Source: DATHTK01 sp035463295
Lineage (GTDB): Bacteria; Actinomycetota; Rubrobacteria; Rubrobacterales; Rubrobacteraceae
DNA length: 56,646 nt
NCBI GenBank assembly: GCA_035463295.1
Contig: DATHTK010000069.1
Span: 1 to 56,646 of the forward strand
Direction: 5' to 3'
A model generated the notes under the pieces. The model was not told the origin of the DNA, ran no database searches, and saw only the letters and a program-made list of their open reading frames with translations. Of the stretch, positions 31,049-39,231 are shown piece by piece (the first letter of the stretch is position 1; each line of letters begins with the position of its first letter). The translations under genes and the position numbers were made by a program.

Positions 31049-32446
31049 ATGGACCTGCTCGCCGGTCTGAGGAAAGTTCTCCCGGCGGACCGCCTCTCGG
31101 TAGACGGGGCGGAGATCGACCGCCACAGCCGCGGCATGTTCACCTACCACACGCCCCACGCGCCGGACGCCGTCGCTTTCCCCAGGAGTCGCGAGGAGGT
31201 CACAGCCGTTCTGCGCTTTGCCAGCCAGCGCGGCGTGCCCGTGGTTCCTTTCGGCGAGGGGAGCAGCCTGGAGGGACAGACGATCCCTACCCGGGGCGGC
31301 ATCAGCCTGGACCTCGGTTTGATGGACGAGATCCTGGAGGTCCGCCCGGAGGACTTCCTCGTCCGCGTGCAGCCCGGCGTGACGCACGAGACGCTCAACG
31401 CACGCCTCGCGGAGCACGGGCTCTTCTTCCCGGTGGATCCCGGCTGGGACGCCTCGTTGGGCGGGATGGCGGCGACCAACGCGAGCGGGACGAACGCCGT
31501 GCGCTACGGAGCGATGAAGGATCAGATCCTGGGCCTCGAGGTGGTCCTCGCCGACGGCACCGTCATGCGCACCGGCGGGATGTCGATGAAGTCGTCGGCC
31601 GGGTACAACCTGACGGCGCTCTTCGTCGGCTCGGAGGGCACTCTAGGCGTGTTCACTGAGCTCACCTTGCGCCTCTACCCGATCCCGGAACACGTCCTCG
31701 CGGCGCGGGCCGTCTTCCCCGAGGTAGAGGCGGCGGGGAGGGCGGCCGTCGCGATGATCGGTTCGGGTGTCCAGATCGGACGCGTCGAGCTGGTCGACGC
31801 CCGCACGGTCGAGGCGGTGAACGCATATAAGGGGACGAGCTACACCGTCTCCCCGACCCTCTTCCTCGAGTTCGGCGGATCGGAGGCCGCCGTCGAGAGC
31901 GACGTGGCGCTGGCGCGCTCTCTCTCGGAAGAGAACGGCTCGACGGCCTTTGATTTCGAGGAGGACGAGGCCGCTCGGGAGAGGCTGTGGGAGGCGCGCC
32001 ACGAGGCCGCTCTGGCCATAGAGGCTCTTTACGAAGGCAGAAGGCCAATGACCACCGATGTGTGCGTCCCGATCTCCGAGCTCCCGGACGCCCTGAGACA
32101 CGCTCGGGAGGCCATCGCCGCGCGGGGGCTCGACGGGGCCATCCTGGGGCACGTCGGCGACGGTAACTACCACGCCGTCTTTCCCGTAGATCCGGAGGAT
32201 GAGGGGGACCTCGAGCTAGCCGAGAGGGTCAACGCAGAGATCGTGGACTACGCCCTCGCGCGCGGCGGCACGTGCACCGGCGAGCACGGCATAGGGTTCG
32301 GCAAGACGGAGCACCTGAGAAAGGAGCACGGCGACTCACTCGCCTTTATGCGCCGAATAAAGACGCTCGCGGACCCGAACGACATCTTGAACCCCGGCAA
32401 GATCTTCACCGGAGAGGTGCGGCAGGCGCCAGAGAGGCTGCTCTGA
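31049..32446 (+). CDS. FAD-linked D-2-hydroxyacid dehydrogenase (D-lactate/glycolate type)
   Basis: 465 residues. The VAO-type FAD domain has VPFGEGSSLEGQTIPT, LGGMAATNASGTNAVRYG and LFVGSEGTLGVFTELTLRLY. The C-terminal domain has DVCVPISELP, GHVGDGNYHAVF (substrate/metal His) and GTCTGEHGIGFGK. This is the layout of yeast Dld1-type D-lactate dehydrogenases and GlcD. Electrons go to cytochrome or quinone. Unlike the protein at 4981 it lacks an Fe-S module. It is probably co-transcribed with the FAH-family gene. Confidence 0.88.
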   Translation: MDLLAGLRKVLPADRLSVDGAEIDRHSRGMFTYHTPHAPDAVAFPRSREEVTAVLRFASQRGVPVVPFGEGSSLEGQTIPTRGGISLDLGLMDEILEVRPEDFLVRVQPGVTHETLNARLAEHGLFFPVDPGWDASLGGMAATNASGTNAVRYGAMKDQILGLEVVLADGTVMRTGGMSMKSSAGYNLTALFVGSEGTLGVFTELTLRLYPIPEHVLAARAVFPEVEAAGRAAVAMIGSGVQIGRVELVDARTVEAVNAYKGTSYTVSPTLFLEFGGSEAAVESDVALARSLSEENGSTAFDFEEDEAARERLWEARHEAALAIEALYEGRRPMTTDVCVPISELPDALRHAREAIAARGLDGAILGHVGDGNYHAVFPVDPEDEGDLELAERVNAEIVDYALARGGTCTGEHGIGFGKTEHLRKEHGDSLAFMRRIKTLADPNDILNPGKIFTGEVRQAPERLL

Positions 32447-32697
32447 GCGAGGACGCGCGGCGCTACGCGCAGCGGGACTGTGTGAAGCCGGTCCTGACTC
32501 ACCCAGATACCCTTGTTTCAACAGCTTTCGAGCCCGGTCTGACGAACCGGTGAAACACGGTGAACATCGCAATATCCGGGGATACGTCGGAGGAGCGGGA
32601 AAGCAGCCCTCCGGCGCCACCGGTGAGCGATGCGCCGAAGTGCGGCTTCGTGCCTGGATCTGCGACCCGGCATCAGGACTCGCGCGGCGCTGGATTG

Positions 32698-32703
32698 TAG
32701 AAT
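32698..32703 (+). promoter_or_regulatory. -10 box TAGAAT
   Basis: TAGAAT lies 37 nt before the GTG at 32740, with GAGGAGG and GAGGAGGG in between. The rest of the gap 32447-32697 shows nothing I recognise. Confidence 0.45.
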
Positions 32704-32739
32704 GGGCGGTCGAGGAGGCAGAGGAGGGTCTCGGAGTTC

Positions 32740-33192
32740 GTGACGCAGCCAGATAGCGTATCGCATCGGCCGGTGAAGGCGATCGGGCTGCTCCTGATCT
32801 TGCAGGTAGCCGGACTGGCCGCCCTCGGCGCCTACGAGTTCTTCTACGTCCTCTCGGATGTCGACTGGGGCAACTTGGATCCCGAAGCTCCGCCTCGACG
32901 CGTGGTCGAGGCGCTGGCCGTCTACTTCTTCGCGCCGCCCGCCATCATGATGCTCGTCTCGGCGCTCGGCTTCCTGTTCATGCGCCGCAGGGGCTGGGTC
33001 TTGGCGGCGATCTCGCAGGGCCTCAGCCTGGGAATCTGCCTGTGGCTCTACACCGAGCTCCAGCCGGTCTACGTCTACCCGATCATGGCCTACTGCGTGC
33101 TGATTATCCTCTACCTGAACTCCCAGGACGTGCGCACGGTCTTCCACGTCCGGCGCAAGACGGCACAGCAGAGAGTCGGCGGTGTGGCGTGA
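32740..33192 (+). CDS. Four-helix membrane protein, function unknown
   Basis: 150 residues with four hydrophobic segments: AIGLLLILQVAGLAALGAYE, a Tyr/Phe-rich AVYFFAPPAIMMLVSALGFL, WVLAAISQGLSLGICLWLY and IMAYCVLIILYLN. A short basic C-terminal tail follows. GTG start with GAGGAGGG about 10 nt upstream. The stop overlaps the next start by 4 nt (GTGA), so the two products are made together. Confidence 0.68.
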   Translation: MTQPDSVSHRPVKAIGLLLILQVAGLAALGAYEFFYVLSDVDWGNLDPEAPPRRVVEALAVYFFAPPAIMMLVSALGFLFMRRRGWVLAAISQGLSLGICLWLYTELQPVYVYPIMAYCVLIILYLNSQDVRTVFHVRRKTAQQRVGGVA

Positions 33193-35051
33193 GCGAGGAG
33201 CATCTCGAGACGGAGGCTCTTCTTCGGCGCTTCGAGCCCGTCGTGCGCATGACGCGCGGCGACAAGTTCTACCCGATGGATGTCGAGCCCTACGTCCGTT
33301 CCTGTAGCCTCTGGGTCCAGAGACCCGGCGAGGAGGCGGTCCGCGTCATCCCTGAGGGCAAGCTGGACCTGGATCGGCTCGCTCAGCAGCCGCTCGACGA
33401 GCGCGGCGCGGTCCACTTTCTCAGGTTCACGGACCCCCGCGACATCGCCGAGATAGGCACCGCCCGGTCCCGGCTGAAGCTCTTTGGCAAGCGCGCCACG
33501 AGGAGCCTCAAAGAGTCGCGAGACGACTTCCGCGCCGGTCGGGGACGCCTCGCCCGCGTCGGATATTTCTCCCGCTTCGTGGACGCGCTCTACTCGATCG
33601 CGCTCCTCGCGCGGGGGAGGGTTCCCGGAGAGGCCGCGGCCGCCGCGGCTGCCACCTACGAGCGGATCATGGCCGCCGGCGAACACTACCGGTACCACGG
33701 CCGGGTGGTGCGACAGGACGGCTGGGTGGTCTTGCAGTACTCGCTCTTCTACCCGTTCAACGACTGGCGCTCGGGCTTTTTCGGCGCCAACGACCACGAG
33801 GCGGACTGGGAGAAGGTCTTCGTCTACCTAGCCGAGTCCCCAGCGGGCGAGCTCTATCCGGAGTGGGTCGCCTACGCCGCCCACGAGTACGCGGGGGACG
33901 ACCTCCGGCGCCGGTGGGACGACCCGGAGGTCGAGAAGGTGGGCGAGCACCCGGTGGTCTACGTCGGAGCCGGCTCCCACGCCAGCTACTTCGCCGCGGG
34001 CGAGTACCTGACCGAGCTCTCCTTGCCCCTCCCGCGTCCGGTGGCGCGGGTGGCGGGCGCCGTGCGGGACTTCTGGAAAGAGAGGCTGGGCCAGTACGCT
34101 GGCGATAACGACGGGCCCTCCGGGTACCTGAGCATCCCTTTCGTGGACTACGCCCGTGGCGACGGCCTGACCATCGGGGCGGGAGGGGACAGGGAGTGGG
34201 ACCCGCCGAGGGTCATGACGAACCCCCCACCGGCGTGGGTCTCCGGGTACCGGGGGCTGTGGGGACTCTACACGAGGGACCCCTTCGAGGGCGAGGACGC
34301 TCCCGCGGGTCCGATGTACGACCGGGACAAGACCGTGAGCCGCTCGTGGTACGACCCGGTCGGGTGGGCCGGGCTCGCCAAGGTGCCCACCTCCGCCGAG
34401 GAGCTGCAGGCGACCCTCGCCCGGTGCGCGGAGATCGAAGCCCGCGGCGCCGAGCTTCGCACCGCCATCGCCGAGAAGAGCCGGCAACTCAAGCAGCTCG
34501 GCGTCGCGGCCGCGGCGATGCGTGACCGCTCTCACCTCGATGAGCCCTACGAGGAGTGTCGGCGCCGGATCGGGGAACTCTCCGTGGAGGTCGACGGGCT
34601 GCGGGCCGAGCTCGCGACCGACGATGCGGTCTCGCAGTCCCTCAAGGAGCATGCCGAGCGGCTGAGGGATGGTGAGCGGGGCCCGGCCCGCGCCCACATC
34701 ACCCGCGCCCACCGGCCGGCCTCCGAGACCGAGCTGCGCGTCGGCCGCGTGGCCGAGGCGTGGGCGGCGGTGAGCGTCAGCTTCGTGCTCATCAGCTTCG
34801 TCGGCATCGTCATCTTCGAGCGGGAGCACCTTATCAGTATGCTCGTCGTGAGCATCGCCCTCTTCGCGTTCGTCGAGGCGGGCTTCAGGAAACGCCTCGT
34901 AAACCTGGTCAGCAGCGTCAATATCGGGCTGGCGGTCGTCGCCTCGCTCATCTTGCTCTACGAGTTCTTCTGGCAGCTCGTCGTCGCGGCCGTTCTAACC
35001 GTCGGCCTCTACGTGCTCTGGGACAACCTGCGGGAGCTCTTCCGCAGGTGA
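33189..35051 (+). CDS. Large protein with Vps62-like domain, coiled coil and C-terminal membrane helices
   Basis: 620 residues from GTG 33189, overlapping the upstream stop. Residues ~170-370 resemble the Vps62 domain: YSLFYPFNDWRSGFFGANDH, EADWEKVFVYL, PEWVAYAAHEYAGDD and HPVVYVGAGSHASYF. Residues ~410-500 are charged and heptad-like (a probable coiled coil), and the last ~90 residues contain three to four membrane helices (AAVSVSFVLISFVGIVIF, LVVSIALFAFVEAGF, IGLAVVASLILLYEFFWQL). The biochemical role of this domain in bacteria is unknown to me. Pairing with the upstream membrane protein suggests a membrane complex. Confidence 0.65.
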   Translation: MSEEHLETEALLRRFEPVVRMTRGDKFYPMDVEPYVRSCSLWVQRPGEEAVRVIPEGKLDLDRLAQQPLDERGAVHFLRFTDPRDIAEIGTARSRLKLFGKRATRSLKESRDDFRAGRGRLARVGYFSRFVDALYSIALLARGRVPGEAAAAAAATYERIMAAGEHYRYHGRVVRQDGWVVLQYSLFYPFNDWRSGFFGANDHEADWEKVFVYLAESPAGELYPEWVAYAAHEYAGDDLRRRWDDPEVEKVGEHPVVYVGAGSHASYFAAGEYLTELSLPLPRPVARVAGAVRDFWKERLGQYAGDNDGPSGYLSIPFVDYARGDGLTIGAGGDREWDPPRVMTNPPPAWVSGYRGLWGLYTRDPFEGEDAPAGPMYDRDKTVSRSWYDPVGWAGLAKVPTSAEELQATLARCAEIEARGAELRTAIAEKSRQLKQLGVAAAAMRDRSHLDEPYEECRRRIGELSVEVDGLRAELATDDAVSQSLKEHAERLRDGERGPARAHITRAHRPASETELRVGRVAEAWAAVSVSFVLISFVGIVIFEREHLISMLVVSIALFAFVEAGFRKRLVNLVSSVNIGLAVVASLILLYEFFWQLVVAAVLTVGLYVLWDNLRELFRR

Positions 35052-35092
35052 GGTGAAGGTCACGCCACGTGGCGCGGGGGCCGGGGGCGTTT

Positions 35093-35098
35093 AGAATG
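35093..35098 (+). promoter_or_regulatory. -10 box TAGAAT placed for a leaderless message
   Basis: TAGAAT ends 8 nt before the ATG at 35107 and no ribosome site intervenes, so the message probably begins at or within 2 nt of the start codon. Confidence 0.5.
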
Positions 35099-35106
35099 GG
35101 GATACC

Positions 35107-35505
35107 ATGGCGCGCACGATAAGGGTAGTGGTGGCGAAGGTCGGCCTCGACGGCCACGACCGGGGCGCCAAGATCATCGCCCGCGCCCTCAGGGATGCCG
35201 GGATGGAGGTCATCTACACGGGGCTGCACCAGACCCCCGAGCAGGTCGTCGAGGCCGCCATCCAGGAAGACGCCGACGCCATCGGTATCTCTATCCTCTC
35301 CGGCGCGCACATGACCCTGATCCCGAAGATCATCGACCTCCTCAAGGAGAACGAGGCCGAGGACATCCTCGTCTTCTGCGGCGGGACCATCCCGAAAGGG
35401 GATATCCCGAGGCTCAAGGAGCTCGGCGTCGGCGAGATCTTCACGCCCGGAACCCCCACGAAAAAAGCTGTAGAGTACGTCCGGCAGGCAGTGCCTGCGA
35501 GTTAG
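35107..35505 (+). CDS. B12-binding subunit of methylmalonyl-CoA mutase-type enzyme
   Basis: 132 residues, a stand-alone cobalamin-binding Rossmann domain. GLDGHDRG is the DxHxxG motif whose His ligates cobalt, followed by the conserved ISILSGAHM and the late FCGGTIPKGDIPRL. This size and sequence match the small or C-terminal subunits of methylmalonyl-CoA or isobutyryl-CoA mutases. The catalytic large subunit is not in this window. With the enoyl-CoA hydratase and thioesterase downstream, a role in branched-chain acyl-CoA breakdown is likely. Confidence 0.9.
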   Translation: MARTIRVVVAKVGLDGHDRGAKIIARALRDAGMEVIYTGLHQTPEQVVEAAIQEDADAIGISILSGAHMTLIPKIIDLLKENEAEDILVFCGGTIPKGDIPRLKELGVGEIFTPGTPTKKAVEYVRQAVPAS

Positions 35506-35516
35506 CTGGTCAGCAC

Positions 35517-35531
35517 GCCGCCTCCGGCGGC
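35517..35531 (+). terminator. Possible terminator hairpin after the B12-binding gene
   Basis: GCCGCC-TCC-GGCGGC, a perfect 6-bp GC stem 12 nt past the stop, without a U-tract. Its right arm overlaps a longer-range inverted repeat. Confidence 0.35.
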
Positions 35532-35633
35532 TCGTCAGCGGGGGGTGTATCGGTTCGCAGCCTCCTGACGCTGGCGAGATGTCCGGATATGAGCCGCCGC
35601 CCGGGTGCGGGCTGAAATACTGACGAGCCGCCG
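35525..35633. repeat. 14-bp perfect inverted repeat with an 81-nt spacer
   Basis: CGGCGGCTCGTCAG at 35525-35538 is the exact reverse complement of 35620-35633. The pair spans most of the gap between the B12-binding gene and the enoyl-CoA hydratase gene and could fold the whole leader into one stem, with a smaller GC-rich stem inside (35592-35614). Function unknown. Confidence 0.5.
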
Positions 35634-35651
35634 ACCAAGGAGGCACACCCT

Positions 35652-36428
35652 TTGGATTACGTGAGAGTAGAGCATGAGAGCGGTGACGTCGCTGTGCTTA
35701 CCATAGACCGTCAGGAGAAGTTGAACGCCCTCAACCTGCAGGTGACGGAGGAGATCGGCCAGGCGTTGCTCGAGCTGGAGTCGGAGGCGCCGCGCGCGAT
35801 CATCGTCACCGGCGCCGGCGAGCGCTCCTTCGTAGCCGGGGCGGACATCTCGGTGATGAGCACGATGAGTCCCCTGGAGGCCAAGCGCTTCTCCGAGATC
35901 GGGCACGCCGCGATGGCGCTGCTCGACCGGAGCCCCATCCCCACGATAGCCGCCGTGAACGGCTACGCTCTGGGCGGGGGTTGCGAGGTCGCCATAGCCT
36001 GCGATATCCGCGTGGCGGCCGAGAACGCAACCTTCGGCTTCCCCGAGGTGGGCCTGGGGATACTCCCTGGCATGGGCGGCACCCAGCGCCTCCCGCGCCT
36101 CATCGGGCCGGCTCTGGCGAAGGAGCTGATCTTCACCGGCCGCCGCATCGGCTCCGAGGAGGCGTTGCGGATCGGGCTCGTCAACCGCGTCGTGCCCCAA
36201 GGCGAGGCTCTCGACGCCGCGAGGGAGATCGCAGCCGAGATCTCGACGAACGGACCTCTGGCCGTCCGCCACGCCAAGTCCGCTGCGAACAGGGCGACGG
36301 ACGTCGACCTGATCAGCGGCCTCGAGTACGAGGCCGACCAGTTCGCCCTCCTCTTCGCTACCGGGGACGCCCGCGAGGGCATGGGGGCCTTCATCGAGCG
36401 CCGCAAGCCGGAGTTCGAGGGCTTATAG
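35652..36428 (+). CDS. Enoyl-CoA hydratase (crotonase family)
   Basis: 258 residues, the usual length. It hydrates trans-2-enoyl-CoA to 3-hydroxyacyl-CoA in beta-oxidation. Oxyanion-hole segments are SFVAGADISVM and ALGGGCEVAIACDIR; the two catalytic Glu lie in GGGCE and TFGFPEVGLGILPGMGGTQR. The TTG at 35652 follows AAGGAGG at a good distance. The thioesterase gene begins 15 nt after the stop. Soluble, hexameric by family. Confidence 0.9.
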   Translation: MDYVRVEHESGDVAVLTIDRQEKLNALNLQVTEEIGQALLELESEAPRAIIVTGAGERSFVAGADISVMSTMSPLEAKRFSEIGHAAMALLDRSPIPTIAAVNGYALGGGCEVAIACDIRVAAENATFGFPEVGLGILPGMGGTQRLPRLIGPALAKELIFTGRRIGSEEALRIGLVNRVVPQGEALDAAREIAAEISTNGPLAVRHAKSAANRATDVDLISGLEYEADQFALLFATGDAREGMGAFIERRKPEFEGL

Positions 36429-36442
36429 AAGCGCACGAGAGC

Positions 36443-36820
36443 ATGCTGCGCGTCCGTTACTCGGAGATAGACGCGCAGGGACACGTCAACAACGCGGTCT
36501 ACCTCTCCTACTTCGAGGTCGGCCGCGTCGAGTGGCTGCGCGCCGCTGGCCTCTCGTATAGAGAGCTTGAGCGAAAGGGCTTCGGCTTCGTCGTCGTGGA
36601 AGCCCTCGTCCGCTACCGCAAGGCGGCCTTCTTCGACGACGAGCTGACGATCCGCACGAACCTCGCACAGCTCACCAGAGCCGCCCTGCGCTTCGAGTAC
36701 GCCGCCCTGCGCGGCGAAGAGCTGCTCGCCACCGGGTACACGCGACATGCCTGTGTCAGGCTGCCCGGCGGCACCCCGACCCGCGTCCCGCACGACGTAC
36801 TCGAGGGCCTCGCCCCCTAG
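36443..36820 (+). CDS. 4HBT-type acyl-CoA thioesterase (YbgC/FcbC-like)
   Basis: 125 residues. The hot-dog fold signature is at the N-terminus: RYSEIDAQGHVNNAVYLSYF, with the catalytic Asp (SEIDAQGHVNN) and the following helix EVGRVEWLRAAG. VVVEALVRYRKAAFFDDEL forms the central strands. The only usable start after the hydratase stop is the ATG at 36443, with a weak site (ACGAGAG), so coupling to the upstream gene is likely. Hydrolyses acyl-CoA thioesters; chain preference unknown. Confidence 0.87.
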   Translation: MLRVRYSEIDAQGHVNNAVYLSYFEVGRVEWLRAAGLSYRELERKGFGFVVVEALVRYRKAAFFDDELTIRTNLAQLTRAALRFEYAALRGEELLATGYTRHACVRLPGGTPTRVPHDVLEGLAP

Positions 36821-36881
36821 AACCGGAGCTCGCCGGTCCGTTAAGCTACAGGGGAGAGGACCCAGCGTCGAAAGGAGCCCC

Positions 36882-37298
36882 ATGCTCGACCCCACGATGG
36901 GGACTGGCGGCCGAGCCGAGCGGAGGCTGCGCGAGGAGGAGGTCGCATGGCTCACCACCGTGCGTCCCGACGGACAGCCGCAGTCGGTCCCCATCTGGTT
37001 TCTCTGGGATGGTGATACGTTCCTCCTCTACTCGCGGCCGGGCCAGCAGAAGTTGAAGAACATCGGCCAGAACTCGCGGGTCGGCCTGAACCTGAACTCC
37101 AACGCCCGCGGCGGCGACGTGGTTCGCGTCGAAGGCACGGCGGAGGTAGTCCCCGGCGTACCGCCCGCGAACGAGGTCGGCGAGTACCTGGAGAAGTACC
37201 GGCAGGCCATAGCCCGCATCGGGTTCGATCCCGACAGCTTCGCGCGGGCCTACTCCGTCGCCCTCCGGGTGACGCCCGCCCGCTGGCAGGTCTGGTAG
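36882..37298 (+). CDS. PPOX-class F420-dependent enzyme (TIGR03667-like)
   Basis: 138 residues of the split-barrel flavin-type fold: RRLREEEVAWLTTVRPDGQP, SVPIWFLWDGDTFLLYSRPG, QQKLKNIGQNSRVGLNLN and VRVEGTAEVVPG. Mycobacterial relatives with this pattern use the deazaflavin F420. AAAGGAG precedes the ATG at 36882; the longer open frame upstream is not needed. The presence of an F420 enzyme supports an actinobacterial host. Confidence 0.82.
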   Translation: MLDPTMGTGGRAERRLREEEVAWLTTVRPDGQPQSVPIWFLWDGDTFLLYSRPGQQKLKNIGQNSRVGLNLNSNARGGDVVRVEGTAEVVPGVPPANEVGEYLEKYRQAIARIGFDPDSFARAYSVALRVTPARWQVW

Positions 37299-37308
37299 CG
37301 AGGTACCG

Positions 37309-38289
37309 CTGATAACCCTGGCGCTTACTGGCGACGTGATGCTCGGCCGCGGGGTCAATGCATCCCTCCGCTCGGTGCGTCCCGAGGAGCCGTGGGGCGA
37401 CGTCTTGCCTCTGCTCGAATCCGCGGACCTGCGCATTATCAACCTGGAGTTCGCCATAACCGAGCACCGACGACCATGGTCGCGCACGCCCAAAGTCTTC
37501 CACTTTCGCGCCGATCCTCTCTCAGTCGAGGTTCTCCGGGCGGCCCGCGTGGATGCCTGCTCGCTGGCGAACAACCACACCCTGGACTTCGAGGAGCAGG
37601 GTCTGGTGGACACCCTGCAACATCTGGAGGCGGCCGGCATCCGTCACGTGGGGGCCGGGCGGACTGCGGAGGAGGCCGAGCGACCGGCGCAGCTCGGAGC
37701 GCCTCCGGATCTGGTGGCACTCCTGGCCTTCACCGACAACGAGCCGCCCTTCGCGGCCGGGCCCGGCAAGCCGGGGACGAACTACCTGCCGGTCTCTATG
37801 GAGCCCGAGGTCCTGAACCGGGTCGAGGCGGCGGTGGGGGCCGCGCGCGAGGCGGGGGCGCAGACGGTCGTGTTCTCAAACCACTGGGGGCCGAACATGG
37901 TAGAGCGGCCTGGCGAGCTCTTCCGCCGGTTCGCCCGCGCCGTCGTGGACCGGGGGGCGGACGTGTACTATGGACACAGCGCGCACGTCTTTCAGGGGGT
38001 GGAGATCTATCGGGGCAAGCCGATCCTTTACGACACCGGCGACTTTATAGACGATTATGCGGTGGACCCGAACCTGCGCAACGACCGCTCTTTCCTGTTC
38101 GACGTCTCCGTGGAGGCCGGCGAGTTGCTACGCCTGGAGCTCTTCCCGGTCTACCTCCCCTACGCTCGGGTGGAGCTCGCCCGTGGCATCGAGAGGGCGG
38201 AAATCCTCGACCGGATGGTCAGCCTCTCCTCCGAGATGGGCACCACCTTCGACCGGCGCGAGGACCGGCTGGTCTTCGAGCCCGGTTAG
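37309..38289 (+). CDS. CapA/PgsA-family protein (poly-gamma-glutamate type), probable CTG start
   Basis: 326 residues if read from CTG 37309. The family opens with a strand ending GDVMLGRGV, whose Asp is a metal ligand; further motifs are INLEFAIT, SLANNHTLDF, FSNHWGPNM, DVYYGHSAHVFQGVEIY and YDTGDFIDDY. In this frame there is no ATG, GTG or TTG between the preceding in-frame stop (37270-37272) and the motif itself. CTG 37309 has GAGGT 4 nt upstream; starting at GTG 37336 would delete the conserved Asp. This is the metallophosphatase-like CapA domain, linked to capsule or polyglutamate synthesis; some relatives are enzymes of unknown substrate. No membrane anchor is seen. Confidence 0.82.
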   Translation: MITLALTGDVMLGRGVNASLRSVRPEEPWGDVLPLLESADLRIINLEFAITEHRRPWSRTPKVFHFRADPLSVEVLRAARVDACSLANNHTLDFEEQGLVDTLQHLEAAGIRHVGAGRTAEEAERPAQLGAPPDLVALLAFTDNEPPFAAGPGKPGTNYLPVSMEPEVLNRVEAAVGAAREAGAQTVVFSNHWGPNMVERPGELFRRFARAVVDRGADVYYGHSAHVFQGVEIYRGKPILYDTGDFIDDYAVDPNLRNDRSFLFDVSVEAGELLRLELFPVYLPYARVELARGIERAEILDRMVSLSSEMGTTFDRREDRLVFEPG

Positions 38290-38329
38290 GCCCGTTGCGG
38301 AGGCACCTTCCCCGCCGACAGACCTCTGG

Positions 38330-38335
38330 TAAACT
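38330..38335 (+). promoter_or_regulatory. -10 box TAAACT placed for a leaderless message
   Basis: TAAACT ends 7 nt before GTG 38343, so transcription should start at or next to that G. Confidence 0.5.
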
Positions 38336-38342
38336 CGGCACC

Positions 38343-39098
38343 GTGAACCCTCTTGTTACCAAGTACGCGGACCGGCTCCTCGCCGCCACCGTGGCCGGTA
38401 AGCGCACCTCGCATGGCGCGGAGAACAACCTCCGCAAGATAGGGCTTCTCCTCGAAGGCGACGAGAACAACACCTACGGGATGGAAGGGTTGCTCGGGGA
38501 GACGCGTTTCTACGAGGTCTACTCGGCCGTGGAGGAGGAGATCGGCAACCCTCCCGATATGGAAGAGACCCCGGGGCGGGGCTGCATCGACCCCGCGCGC
38601 ACCGCCGCGGGCCTCCTCGAAGCCGGCGAGAGGATACGGGCGGTCGCCGGGACCGGAGGGAGCATCGTCCTCGCCACCGGTCACCCCGGCGCCCTGCTCT
38701 CCTACTACCTCGGGCTCGCCCGCTGGGTCGAGGAGCTGGGCGGAGAGGTCCTCTCGACCCGGACCGGGGGCAGCTACATGCGCGGCGCTATCCTCGACTG
38801 GGTGGGATCCGTGGGGGCCCTGGCCAACGGGGCGACGCTGTGGCACACTCACGACGCCGAGCCCATGCGGGATCTCTTGCGAGAGCTCGGCGCGGCCGAC
38901 CTCGTGGTCGCAGACCACGGCTTCGCGGGGGCGGCCGTCGCGGCGGGCATCCCGACCGTCGCTATCATGGACACCAACGACCCGGCCTTCGCCGTCGCCG
39001 CTCGCCGCGGCGCCGACCTCACCGTCATCCCGATGGACGATAACCGCCCGCAGGGCTCCTACGCCGCGGCCCTCTCTGTCCTCACGCAGCGCGACTGA
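38343..39098 (+). CDS. Conserved actinobacterial phosphatase-like protein
   Basis: 251 residues starting at GTG 38343. Recognisable stretches are GGSIVLATGHPGALLSYYLG, LSTRTGGSYMRGAILDWVG, LWHTHDAEPMRDLL, LVVADHGFAGAAVAAG and VIPMDDNRPQGSY. Proteins like this are annotated as phosphatases in actinobacteria, but I cannot point to an established catalytic motif. Acidic-His clusters (HTHD, DHGF) could bind metal. Soluble. The 133-bp gap after it shows nothing. Confidence 0.65.
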   Translation: MNPLVTKYADRLLAATVAGKRTSHGAENNLRKIGLLLEGDENNTYGMEGLLGETRFYEVYSAVEEEIGNPPDMEETPGRGCIDPARTAAGLLEAGERIRAVAGTGGSIVLATGHPGALLSYYLGLARWVEELGGEVLSTRTGGSYMRGAILDWVGSVGALANGATLWHTHDAEPMRDLLRELGAADLVVADHGFAGAAVAAGIPTVAIMDTNDPAFAVAARRGADLTVIPMDDNRPQGSYAAALSVLTQRD

Positions 39099-39231
39099 CG
39101 CGGTCCTCTCGACGGGCGCCGCGATCTCGCGGGTACTCGAAAGTACGCCATTTGGGGGATGTGTTGCTAGACTTCCCGCCTCTCCCCATCCTGCCCGAGC
39201 CCCTGCGCGGCGCTGCGGACGAACTCGTCGG

